Shown here: positions 43,300 through 54,303 of the stretch, piece by piece | Layout: each line of letters starts with the position of its first letter | Position numbering within the stretch: position 1 is the first letter of the stretch | Source of the DNA: Hyaloperonospora brassicae | Lineage: Eukaryota; Oomycota; Peronosporomycetes; Peronosporales; Peronosporaceae | Assembly (NCBI GenBank): GCA_947650285.1 | Contig: CANTFL010001488.1 | Span: forward strand, 372,001-436,000 | Length of the DNA: 64,000 nt | Reading direction: 5' to 3' | Made by a program: the position numbers and the translations under genes | Notes under the pieces: model-generated | Seen by the model: the letters and a program-made list of their open reading frames with translations, nothing else | The model's database searches: none | What the model was told of the DNA's origin: nothing

Positions 43300-44700
43300 T
43301 TAAGCCCGGATTTAGGCTTCACAATTTATAATTAATTCATCGACCCACGAGGGATCTACTTGGCATTTCCACTGAATGAGACATTCTCGTTGTTGTCGTC
43401 TGCAACAGATCTTCTTTTTAATCCTCATACGATCTTCACGACTATGTATAAGCATTCCTCCGATTCTCGCACCTAAATATTCTCATGTAGCTAATGTTTG
43501 CCAAAATGAACTAGGTCTGCCTTGTCCATTACTAATACGTAACTTGTTTGGTCGGAAAATAGACTCTCTAAAACTTGAAAAATGCACGATCGGAAATAAT
43601 ATGTATATTTTGTCTCGTGTGTCTAATCACACAGCGTGATCCCCAACCAGCTCTAGGATTTGGATGGGTCAATGCTAAAGCTGGTTTAGCATACTATCCT
43701 TTTCTTTTTTTAACTCGGTTCAGGGTAAAGTGACACTTGATTATCTGGTTGTTTTTATTGTATAATACACCTTCGTTGTGTGCTTGAGTATAACCTCCCG
43801 TATATTAGCTTTCAATAAGTCTCTTGATCGTTGATATTCACGTTGAATGCTACACCTAGATTTAGAGGTCCAGACTCATGTTGTCAAACATACACAATTG
43901 GTATGGTAGCCTCGAGGGTGGTCTCGGTGTCCCTACCTTAACCTATTTTTGTGTCTTCTTTCTTACCATGTCTTATGCCTTATCCACTGCAAACGTCAAT
44001 AGATTAGCGTACACGTTCAATCTTGATGGAGTATGAAGACGGTCAGCTTACTATTTCTAGTAAGTATCATTTTAGCCTCTCTACATTGTCAATCTCCAGA
44101 TGTCGATATTACATAGTCGCTTGCTGAAGATGTCCTGCGATTGAAGGCTCGAAAGAGTTACTACATGGAGCCGGGCTCTCGATCATGACATATCGCTTTA
44201 ATAGCTCCAAACCGGCACGAACCAGACTCTTCATACCCCTCAGTCACAGTTGGAGCAGTACGCCAAGCTTTAGCCTTGGCCATCATATAACCAAAGAAAT
44301 AATCGAACTAAAACAGCAATTCTGTATTTCTGAATGTGACTTTGGGAGAGATGTTATGTGGTCCATCGCTATAATTTGAATGGGAAAGGTCGCTTCGGCA
44401 TAAACAGTACTCTTTCGTGTAAGGTTGTCTCAGTATTTCCTCTTTCTTTATCGATGCAGGAACCCACGAACCGCTGCACACTTCGAAATAGACCTCTCCA
44501 GAGAATGCCGTCGTATACGCTAATTAGGACCCATTATTTATTAACGACCCCCCTTACCAGTCGTGAGGTAATGGTGGAGAAAGTTAGCTTGGCAAATATC
44601 AGGTAATACTAGCCGAGCCATCCCTTCACGATCACATCCTTCAGTTCTGAGGATGTTCATTATAATTTCTAAATCTTTTCGCTTACATCAACGTACAAGG
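43300..44700 (-). pseudogene. Family C element E: integrase core, decayed
   Basis: On the minus strand around 44300-44160 the frame FDYFFGYMMAKAKAWRTAPT continues to CRFGAIKAICHDREPGSM. This matches the integrase region holding the first two catalytic Asp residues (V-D-L-F-S-G-Y and I-R-H-D-R-E-P-G). Both Asp are still present. Downstream pieces are scrambled by stops. The left limit is approximate. Confidence 0.6.
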
Positions 44701-45133
44701 ACATTTTATTACACGGTCTATCATATTTCACAGATCATCACAATTCCCCTACATTTAAGCGCTCAAATATCGTACATAGCGCTTTTCTTTTTGCGCCTTA
44801 AAACTCCGGTCCCCTTGAAGTCTTTGTAACAATTTTTGTTGCATAGTCTCCCCGGATATCCTAAAGATGGGACCGCGACGAAGTCACCACAGGTATTTTT
44901 CTCTGATACGCCCTAGTTTATAGGCATCTATAACTATGACCACCTAATAATAGCATCTATACTAGGTCATTCAGCCTTATCAACGATATAATTTTCTTGT
45001 GACGGTGAAAATTTGTAACTGCCAGTTGATCCACACTAGTTCCATTCAAGTTGCATAAGTTGAATCCTATGAAGGGTTGACGACTAAAGCTTACTTTGAG
45101 ATCCCGAATCCGTAGCGAGGATATCCTGGAGGC

Positions 45134-45325
45134 TTAACAATTAATCTCCTCACGCATATGCCGTACAATTATATTGAATTCCCCAGAGATAATCAGCCGT
45201 CGTCTTTGCAAAGATCCCATTGAGCCAGATTCTAGCAACATGCAATGGTATTCCGCCTCATTTACCGTAAAAAGTAGAGATGCTCGAAGGCGGCTTTGAC
45301 TATGGTCCATGACGTAAATTGCCAT
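45134..45325 (-). pseudogene. Family C element E: RNase H fragment
   Basis: The frame contains FTVNEAEYHCMLLESGSMGS and RRRLIISGEFNIIVRHMREE, which correspond to VNEAEYHGLLLG and the GDSNLVIRQMRGEIDC segment of this family's RNase H. In the motif G-D-S-N the Asp is Glu here. It lies between RT (45833-46265) and integrase, in the expected order on the minus strand. Confidence 0.68.
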
Positions 45326-45832
45326 GCAATAGCGCTACAGCTCTACCGCCTCGTATCACGCCGGCAAACCCATAAAACTCATTACATACAGTTCTTTGTC
45401 GGGTTCCACTGTACAAGTAGTTAGGTTAATCGATGGTCTTGCCTGCTTCCTAAAAGACATTGACGACAAAATATGAGGCTAGATTCTTTCGAGGGTAGGT
45501 GATGGCCACCAACGCCCCAGAACTTGGCCTTCGTCATCTGTACACTTCACAATCTCTAGGTTCTGCTTCGACAATATCATGGACCATTTATTTAAGCGAC
45601 CCTACCTTCCGGCAAATTTACACAACCAACCTAATGTCGACTGTCTCGTATGGACTATGAGAGGACGAGTAAGTGAAGCGGTATATTAAGTCTCCAATGG
45701 GCGCAACACGGCTAACAATTATGTCTCCACAGTAGTGTACTTAAGCCCTTTAGTATTGATGTACATGCTTATAAACATCACCGGGCTTAGGAGTCACTAG
45801 TAATATTAAACTAGTGACTTCGATAACTCCTA

Positions 45833-46265
45833 TTAAATCGCCTTAACAATAACCACGTCTTCTTCGGTCGGGCCGAAGTATTGTAGAACAGGTGCAGTAG
45901 CAAGCTCATTCTTGAGCATAGCGAAGACTACCTGAAAACAAATCCATATATTTTCGTCTTCCTCCTTGGTTTTTGCGTTTCCATCATCCCTTAACTTCTT
46001 CCTCCATGTAAAAAAATCTACCTCCCACAATTCGAAAAGATTAAAGGTGTACACGGCGTAGTCTTTAAAAAACCTACTATAATAATTTTAACCTATAGGG
46101 ACTAATGGCATAGCATTAAGTGTCGTTGGCAAGGGCAGGTCGACCAATACTTTGAGATCTTTCGGATAAGACTCCAGGCTTACACTAGATACCCTAGGGT
46201 CTAAGTAGTCGACCACCCAACATCCCCCCAAACGCTTGACTGCACTAATTGACAAATTTCAGTAG
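45833..46265 (-). pseudogene. Family C element E: RT C-terminal part
   Basis: The minus-strand frame 45833-46054 holds ELWEVDFFTWRKKL and FAMLKNELATAPVLQYFGPT, the typical end of RT leading into RNase H (LREVDF, then MLKNKIATAPVLRHFDP). Just upstream YPKDLKVLVDLPLPTTLNAM matches the region before SFLGSLNYYSRF. Nothing of the RT palm is visible to the right, so the element is cut near 46265. Confidence 0.7.
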
Positions 46266-47296
46266 TCGCATACATCCAACACTAGTTCCACCTTGGTGAT
46301 TGCGCATCGCATTATTTGGCATGAAGTAGATTGTAGTCGATATATAAACGTTGAAATTATGTGGAAACATTCGACTCTAGATCTTATTTCCATCTTACAG
46401 AAATATTCTGCTCTGTCTGTTTCAGGACATGGAAAATTTCGTAAAAGACTCAATAGACTATTTTTTGTTATAGTGATTATCGGAATTGAAGGTACCGATG
46501 GCCAGCGCACCGAAGGAACAAGCGTTCACCCGTTACGGAAAAAGTGACAAGAAGAAAGGTGACACAACGGCGACTATAAATAAGGGGGAAAAGACCCACA
46601 ATACCAACCGAGGAGAAATATCGCCAGAGAAGTACCGGTTAAATGGTACCGAAAGGGGTAGACCATGCTTCATTGTATGAATAATCGGCCTTATAGGATG
46701 AATCGCAATCACTCAAGGCGGAACTCGGGTCCCTCAAGGTAAACTTTGGTTCTTTAAGATGTACCCAGTCCTTCAAGGTGAACCTCGGTTCTCTTCTGCT
46801 GGATCCCAGTATCTTAAGGTGAAAAGCGGTCTCTCAATTTGGACCTCGGGTCGCTCAACGTAGACTTCTGAACCCTCTAAGTAAAACTCAAGTCTATCAA
46901 GGTGATCCGGTCCATTAAGGTGGATGCCGGGTCTCTCGATGTCAAGATACGCCTGTCAAGCTCAATTAGGAATCAAGACAAGAGGTAAGGTTAAAATATA
47001 GGATTTAGAGGATACGCCTGAATCTGATCCACTCAATTTGCAATCTACTTCGCACGTTATCGTTGTGCGTTGTCAAAGGAATAATTTGGTATGCCTGTCC
47101 GCCTATTTCAAGAAAATAATAATACTTGCCCCACCTCGTTTAAGACAGTCACGTGGCGAGCCCAAGTAAACATAGAACCTCAGGAAAAATTTGGTCCGTG
47201 TTTAGTTTAGTAGCAACCCCCTCATTAATCGCTATCGGATGTGGACTCCCGATATAGCGGGTAGGGGTCATGATAAAATAGGAGGTTCACACTCGT
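46266..47296. other. Undelimited sequence, possible LTR/leader of plus-strand element D
   Basis: It lies between the truncated element E and the gag of element D. It contains the minisatellite at 46714-46945. Short frames at 46293-46547 and 46486-46680 are not recognisable. An LTR of D is expected here but I cannot find its ends. Confidence 0.4.
46714..46945 (+). repeat. Degenerate minisatellite, period about 21 bp
   Basis: About eleven diverged units resembling CTCAAGGTGAACCTCGGTTC follow one another, with lengths 18-22 bp. They are recognisable by recurrent TCAAGGTG or TTAAGGTG followed by CGG and TC about 12 bp later. Confidence 0.7.
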
Positions 47297-49600
47297 GTGA
47301 TAACAAAAAAGACAGGAGTGACAAGCTACCTAAAGAATCTGATTGTAAGACCACTACAAACGGACATGACTAAGTCGATCGAGTGGCCACCTTCCGGTTC
47401 ACCGAGTGAAGCATATCCACTCGAAACCAAAGTTGTACCTTTTCCAACGCGAGCGCATCTCAGTCTCTCTCCGAGTCTGCCAACTAGTGCAACCCGCCAG
47501 CCGGAGGGTACACAGGGTGAGTCAGCGTATTTACGCAGCATCAGGGTGCTTCCCGCGTAAGATCGCAGTCCGGCACAATATGTGTTTGCGGGGTCACCAC
47601 ACAGTATTGAGACCCCACTACACTACAATGGTGCGTGTGTCCGGATATTATGGTGGCTCGTAATTTCACCGTGCGTCCCTTGAAGAAGATGTCAAGATAT
47701 AAACTCAAGATGAGCTTGAGCGTGAAGGGCAGATGGTATCCGCAAAAGTGTGAAATGAAAAATTCACCGGGATATCGGAGTTTTAGAAGGGTTTCATAAA
47801 AAAGAGAATTCAAGAGGAAGATCGATCGCTTGATCGGAAAAATGATCCTAAAAACCCCTGCTGAGGTTCATCCGGGGCCTGAAGCGGATCGTGCTGCAAA
47901 GCAGGATTCGCAGGGTGAAAATCTAATGATTCAAACCGAACATAATAAATTCAACAATTCTATTGTGATGTCGAAGTATAAAGAGTCTAAGAAGACAAGA
48001 ACTAATATCTAGCGTTTTCATTTGAGCCAAGCAATCGCGCCACGCAAGTAAAAAATCGGCCGATCAAGTTTGTGGAGAAGTAGTGGCGACGGAAGTATTA
48101 AATTTGGACCTAATAACGAGAGAATATCATCGGAAAACACTAAAGACGCTGCGATTAAGTGACCCGGTGCTACAAATACTGAAGCCAAAGCTGATCGGGA
48201 AGATTTAAAGCATGAAATTTTTAGCTCTGGCACCAGCATCAAACACGTTAAAAGAAGTCAACCGATTCTACGGGATGCATGATTCATCGCGGGGTTTATG
48301 ACGCAAAGAATCGGCTAAGTTTTAAATCTGATCAGGTGATCAGAGCGTGTCGATCGTTGTAATAAAGGGTGATTCTGCTGACGGGTAAAAGCAAGCACGA
48401 AGACTAAGCGCTACTATCTACCGCAAATTTACCGAGAGGATATTACACTGGATATCGCAGTACGCATCAGATAAATTAGAAATCGAATAAGATAAATTAT
48501 ATGTTATTTAGCGGATGTTGCCGGGCCCGACTGAGCGACTCATCTGCGAGATATGATGGCAACGATAAAGGACGAGCTGAGACCAGAAGCTGTATGCGCT
48601 TGAGAGTACGTAAGTTCGAGCATCCCAGGATCATTACACTCGTATTCAGAAACAGCCATGAGACGTTTATAGCAGAAGCAACATGAATAAGTCCTCCATA
48701 TAGCTTATCCGAGTAAGCCAGTTAGACGTGCGAGGAAGCAGGATACTAATGTCCCGGATGACGAGATAAAAGCGGTCGGATCGCATCAGGACAGATCAGA
48801 TGCCTATAAACCAGAAGGAGGAGATCCCGACGACTCAGGACAAGACGATATCAGACTACCACTGGTAGCAGCTCCGGAAACGTCATCTGGTGGTGTACTT
48901 AGCGCTAAGCAAATTCGGATTTCTGTGGTCGCGGGTCTGGACAAATTGAATGGAAAGGGTAGAGATGAAGAGCGGTCCTGGAGCTGGAATAGCAAGGTCA
49001 AGTCCGCATTTTCAAGAAATAAACCCCAGGTATTTAGAAGTGCCTAATTTTTGGAGCGATACATACGTTTCCTGCACGGAACTAGTATAATTAGCGAATC
49101 CGATCTATTCGTCGCTAGTGGTAGAATGTTTTAAAACGTTTCCTGGTACAATATGGGGGAATGGTATACCGGTCGGAAGGCAGTATTAACACGCAAAGAA
49201 GCGATTTGAGGAAACACCATTGGCGTATCTGTATCACTTAGTTGTCGCGGCGAAAGAAGCGATCTGGAGAAACATCATTCGAGTATCCGTATCGCTTAGT
49301 TGGCGCGGCGATCAGGGGCAAGATACGGATTAGAGATAAATAGTTAGGTGTACGTCGTGAGTATGTGGAACGTTTCATCGAAAAGCTGGACGATCGCGGT
49401 CTGGACAAAAATTGACTTTGTTAAGGTTGGAAGACGCCGATGCACGGGAAGAAACGCTACGCACTAACCATCGTATGAAAAACAGACAGATTCAAACATC
49501 CGTAGGATAGAAAAAATTTCAACCGCGACCCGCGTCATCTTTTCTTCCAAATCTGGCAAATTTAGCTCGTGCAGTGAGAAATCTTCGTGTAGGGTCGAAC
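47297..49600 (+). pseudogene. Family C element D: gag, decayed
   Basis: The N-terminal region at 47297-47560 is Pro/Ser/Thr-rich. At 48909-49010 the frame IRISVVAGLDKLNGKGRDEE RSWSWNSKVKSAF matches the capsid start of this family (motif L-x-x-F/L-x-G-K-D/G-R-D-E). QYGGMVYRS at about 49150, VRREYVERFIEKLDDRGL at about 49350 and LRLEDADAREETLRTNHRMK at about 49423-49480 follow in order. Stops and frame changes are numerous. A roughly 60-bp segment is tandemly duplicated at about 49197-49312. Confidence 0.68.
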
Positions 49601-50320
49601 ACAGTGGATCGATTTTAAATCTTATCGGATCGAACGGGAAGAGGAACCACGAAATGTGTGTGTGTCTGCGACCTTAGATCGCAATAATAATTTTATAAAT
49701 TAGGGTTGAGGGTCCGGGTAAGAAGCGTGTGGAAGGCAGTGCGGATCGCGTCACAATTAATAAAGCGTACACCCACTGCGCTTTATAAGGCATGCCGATC
49801 ATGAATGATGGAAGATTTTTTTGTTTTAGAAGTGTGGCCGCAGAGGACATCCGTCGGACAAGTGCCTGCACGTGTGTGCAGCTTGTGGAGAAATAAATGA
49901 CTGAGGCAAATACCCCATGGAAAATTTCCTAAAACTTGATCCGCATATGGTACGTACCCAGAAAACACACCGGCATGTTCCTACCCAAGGTCGGAATGAT
50001 GTTTCAATAAGACGCTCGCCATGCATAAATCTCATAAGTTAAAGCGTTTCAGGCTTTGCATTCATGCATTTGTTAAAAGGCATGAGAGAGATATTTAGAG
50101 TTCAACGGCACGATCGATCCGATAGCTAATATACGTAGTGGTTCTACTATCGTTTCTTCGATCTCAAGTGTGAAAAGAGTAGACAAATATACTCGATCCC
50201 TATGAAGACGCAGCTCGATATCGCTTCAGGATAGTCGCGCGGGTATTGGAAGTATCACATCTCAGAAAATTAGTTTAATATGCGAAGGCTGAAGAAAGAT
50301 TAGCAATGGAAAAGCATAAT

Positions 50321-50700
50321 GTGTTTTAACCAAGGCACAGAGACATCAATCATAGAAATTGCCTTTGCTCGTAAAGTGGGATGTGTAAATGATGGTATTC
50401 GTACACAAGAGTGTGTTGGTATAGGAGAGAATGCTTACATGACGTTAAGACGAACCAAGATCAAGGTCGCATTGGACGGATCGCTAGTATACGATTAGAC
50501 GTATCGATAGGGGATAAGGCGGAGCAAGAAGCATGCTGTGTATGAGTTCGGATCGTCCCAGCAGGTATCCGTTTGGATCTGGCTGATGGGCGCTATGTCT
50601 GCCGGACGAAGTTCGGATAGGTTTGGCAGGACGTAGACCACCGTTCAGATCCATTCTTTTGATTATCAATCTTAGTGATTAGCATATAAGTATCCCGACC
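50321..50700 (+). pseudogene. Family C element D: aspartic protease, decayed
   Basis: The frame FNQGTETSIIEIAFARKVGC, QECVGIGENAYMTLRRTKIK, VALDGSLVYD is the first half of the retropepsin-like protease of this family. A different frame then gives IVPAGIRLDLADG, the second-half motif shared with 14273-14476. The catalytic triplet position reads N-Q-G-T, where D-x-G-T/A is expected, so the catalytic Asp appears lost. Confidence 0.65.
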
Positions 50701-51778
50701 AGTAAATCGACTGAAGTTAGGATCGGGGTCAATTCTTGAGATCCAAGCTATGGGGAGGTGATATGAGGCTGGGGTGCGTAAGGTGACGGGAAACCGGTCA
50801 ATATCATGTTCTTGCAGCTTACGAACGTAGTTAAAAACGACATTATTCTATATTATGGGACCCCGAGAGCTATATAAATGACAGAGAAGGGATACTTCGA
50901 TCTCCAGGATATGTTTATGTTGGACCGCGACGTTGCAAAGAATGGCAGAAGTTAACATTCAAATCTACGGTAGAGCGAATAATTGGAAAAGATCGAGACA
51001 TACTCCGGACCGCTGTAGTCCAGCCTAAGTACACAAAGCCGACCCGAATCATAACTAATTCAACGAGAAAAGCAGAGCACGTCAGAGACCCTGCACATAT
51101 TGCGTACCGATCCAAATTGGATTCTGAAGCGACCGGATCACGATCGAGGTTGATCTGGAATGACAAGGCTTGGATTCAAAAGGACCGCACCGAAAGATAA
51201 AAAGATGTTGGCAGAAATTGGGGATGGATATACGAGTCGTGAGCAGTTAATTAATTAGTACGACACAAGAACGATTGATCGGTGTGGTCGAGCGTAAGAC
51301 ATCTTCGTTACAAGGACAGCCTATCCATCAGTTGGATAAGATCGATGTCGACGATCATGAGGTACAAAGAGAGTCCATATGCAAACCAAATGAGATCAAG
51401 ATAGAAGATTGCATATTGCAAGATCGATCCGAGCAACCAGTTTATAGATAAAGTACATTTACGAACTGCGGAGAAGAAGGAAAAGTTTAATTCTCCATTA
51501 GTGTTTGTATGAAGGAGGTTGATTATTCGCAAAAGATCCGAGCAATATCTGGCTGAGCTCCCGGAGTTAGCAACATCGTAGACGGGGATAAAGTTTAATA
51601 TGTCCGAATGAGAAATTTGACTGATCGATTAACGGAATTTCAACGGAGTTTGAGATAATTGATATGAGAGAATATGCACATGTTGATTGGATAAAGCAAT
51701 TCTCTACCCCCTGCAGCACGCGGATCTGCATGCAATATCGATGTGAAGGGGGGTCCGATAGCATAGCGTGAATGGCTC

Positions 51779-52510
51779 GTGGCACCCATATTTGAAAGAG
51801 GTTGGCTGACCTTATCAAGGAATTTATATCGTCTAAGGTTATCCGACCTTCGGACGTCGCCTTGGGCGTCGCCAATAGTCGAGCTTATCAAGAAAAAAGG
51901 ACAAGATATCCGGCTATATATTGCTTACAGGCTAACAAATCAGCTAATACAGCTGATGATTTATCTCATGCCGCTTATCAGCAAGATGTTGCAAGATATA
52001 GACAAAGCCCTGCGGCACTGCTCTTTGCATATGGCTAGTGGATTTCTGGTTGTGGAAATAAATGAACGGACAAGGATGGTTTCTGCGTTTATACCGCTTC
52101 AGGTCGTTTAACGCGATTAAGAATGCCGTTTGTATTGAAGCACGCCCCACAGATTTAGCAGTGATTGATTGACAACGCTTTGTATAGATGCCTGAAAATG
52201 GGTAAATATGTTTATTCGACCGCAACGGGTCAACCCAAGTTAACCGACGTGTTTACGGATGGAAATCCCATGACGTACCGATCGCCGTCGAAGCTAGGCG
52301 GACGATCTTACATCAATGACATATTGATCCCAGCTACGATGTTAAGTTCTCTGTACGACAAAGTGGAACGAATGCAAGCAGTCTTCGACGATGGAACATA
52401 TCGATCAGCTCGGTTAAAAGTTTCGGAGACGGCTCAAAGTACTTTAATTGGGCCTTGGTTGTGGATGGCTGAGCTGACGATCACTCTTAAGTTCTGGGGC
52501 TGCTAGTTAA
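51779..52510 (+). pseudogene. Family C element D: reverse transcriptase
   Basis: Frames 51802-51850 and 51840-52111 give LIKEFISSKVIRPS, then TSPWASPIVELIKKKGQDIR, LYIAYRL and CSLHMASGFLVVEI. The frame 52165-52506 gives MIDNALYRCL and SYINDILIPATMLSSLYDKV. Both catalytic sites are altered: the motif-A Asp of S-L-D-M-A-S-G is His, and the Y-I-D-D box is Y-I-N-D. The enzyme is certainly inactive, in addition to the frameshifts near 51845 and 52130. Compared with element C1 the fold-defining stretches are better preserved. Confidence 0.78.
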
Positions 52511-52607
52511 CATTCCTTTCTCCATATCATTGCGCTCGATTAAGTCAGTTTGAAACAGTATATATTACTTAATCAACTCCATCGAAGACTTTGCGATTTA
52601 CGCATCT

Positions 52608-53267
52608 GTGCTGTACGAAATGAGGGAGATTGACTTCTTAAAGTTCATCTATATGAGTGACGGTGATTTAGCAATTACAATGAAATCTATAAAAGATTGC
52701 GACCCAGCTGTGGATGAATATAATAAGCGCGATCCGAACGGAACGACCCAGTGGGAGAAAGCTACGATTGTTTTCAACTTGTTAATGGCGCTACCATCTC
52801 CATCCTCAATCACCTCGACCCAGTTCTAACCCTGGTGATCTTATTTTATGCTAGCGATTGGGCGGTGTCAGCATCAATGATGCAGGAATACGATGGTGTA
52901 TACTGGCCAGTGACATTTGAAAGCCGCACAATAAAGCTCAACGAGATTGACTATCTTATGGTGGTGTAGAAGTGCTATCTCTAATAATTTAAAAATTTTA
53001 TGTATGCGATTTTACCCTAGTATCCAGAGAGAAAAAAGTGATCACTCAACATTCGACCCTTCATTAGTTGTTACAATTCTTCGGTCATAATAAAAAGATT
53101 GAGAGAAAGGGCGCGATGATATCGAACTAGACTTTTTAATTTAAGAGACGCGAGAAAGAAGAATATAAAATACTCGGTATCCTCGCGGGCATCATATCCA
53201 TTTGACATCAGTTTGACTAATGCTGATCGCATCAATTTTAAGAGACAGCCGAGGCTAACTATACCAA
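52608..53267 (+). pseudogene. Family C element D: RNase H, cut by a nested insertion
   Basis: YEMREIDFLKF at 52614 matches L-R-E-V-D-F. Frame 52751-52969 carries ASDWAVSASMMQEYDGVYWP and FESRTIKLNEIDYLMVV, the RNase H start, with the catalytic Asp position reading YASDWAVSA. Coding-like sequence stops exactly at 53267, where an LTR in opposite orientation begins. The remainder of D would lie beyond the nested elements, outside the window. Confidence 0.72.
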
Positions 53268-53930
53268 TGTGGTGGAGTGGTGATCACAATTTTCTTGTGA
53301 TTCCGACTCTCCACTGGCGCCCGGACGACCGACTAACGGAGGGGGTACCCCGATTCAATGCTCTGTGGCTTCTTGCTCACCTTGTGTACGTAACCGTCGG
53401 TGGGGCGGTTTGCGCTCTTCTTGGTGGACTTGAGATGAGGCTGAACTTGACCATTTTGTGGATAGGGGTTGATCGGGTAGAAATTATTTACCCCGTCAAA
53501 AGTAGGGGCAGGCTCGGTGGGAATTCTTCACTCAATCGCGTTTATACCTGAGCGCTGTCCTAAAGTCGCCTTTAGCAGGGGTGATGCTTGATACGCGAGT
53601 CTTCTGACCACTTGAGCCGTCTCGCGATCTTGAAGCTGAACCGTAGGGTTCACTGCGTTCGATCGCAGTTGATGGGGGGTGATAATTGACGTTCCGCCTG
53701 GCCAAACAATCCAAGGGCGAAGTTCGCAGAGAAACAGGCCGCTCTCTATTCAAAGTGAGGCCAGAGATTCTTCCCGGGAGAATCCAACGTGTGTCTTTCG
53801 TTGCAAATTCAATTATGTTTGATTTCAACCAACCAAATTCAAACCCTATGACTAAGTTTATCTGTTTGCTAGGTCAACTGTTGTGCACCACCTGTCTATG
53901 TCATTCATCGCTTTTTTCATGTGGTCCACA
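53268..53930 (-). repeat. 3' LTR of nested family C' element A2
   Basis: 663 bp, TGTGGTGGAG to GTGGTCCACA, with TGTGG/CCACA inverted ends. It is identical to 57625-58287 except for about three substitutions. The left flanks of the two copies differ completely exactly at TG, fixing this border. Orientation is minus, as for the adjoining integrase. Confidence 0.85.
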
Positions 53931-54010
53931 ATAGATACTCCGTAGTGGATCGCCCCATACCGGATCGCACAGTACCGGATCGCACAGTACCTTGGTGATC
54001 CAAAACTTCG
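53931..54010. repeat. Short GATC-containing repeat next to the LTR
   Basis: About four 15-bp units such as CCGGATCGCACAGTA directly follow the LTR. They are related to the longer array at 58288-58440, which occupies the same place in the next element. Confidence 0.65.
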
Positions 54011-54303
54011 ATCGCAGATCGTGATCGGTCAATCGTCGATCCTTGACTATACTCCTAGTTTACCGTTAGGTGGTTCACTCTGCATAATTTCCACAGTAAT
54101 TTCCTGTCACTCAGTCGTGTGACACCATCATCCGTGTTAACGGGCCCGTCTCCGTACGCGCTCCACCAATCAAATTGAATTTCTCACTTAAGGCGGATCG
54201 GCCGATCCACACTTCCTTCATTCTTCCTTCGCTCTTCTCTACAATCGTCTCCTGCACCGGCGATCGTCATATAGTGTCGATGCACTGTGCACCCACAACT
54301 CCC

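Noticed and set aside
47326..47541. Minus-strand frame opposite gag of element D
   Set aside because: It is a shadow of the Pro/Ser-rich plus-strand frame.
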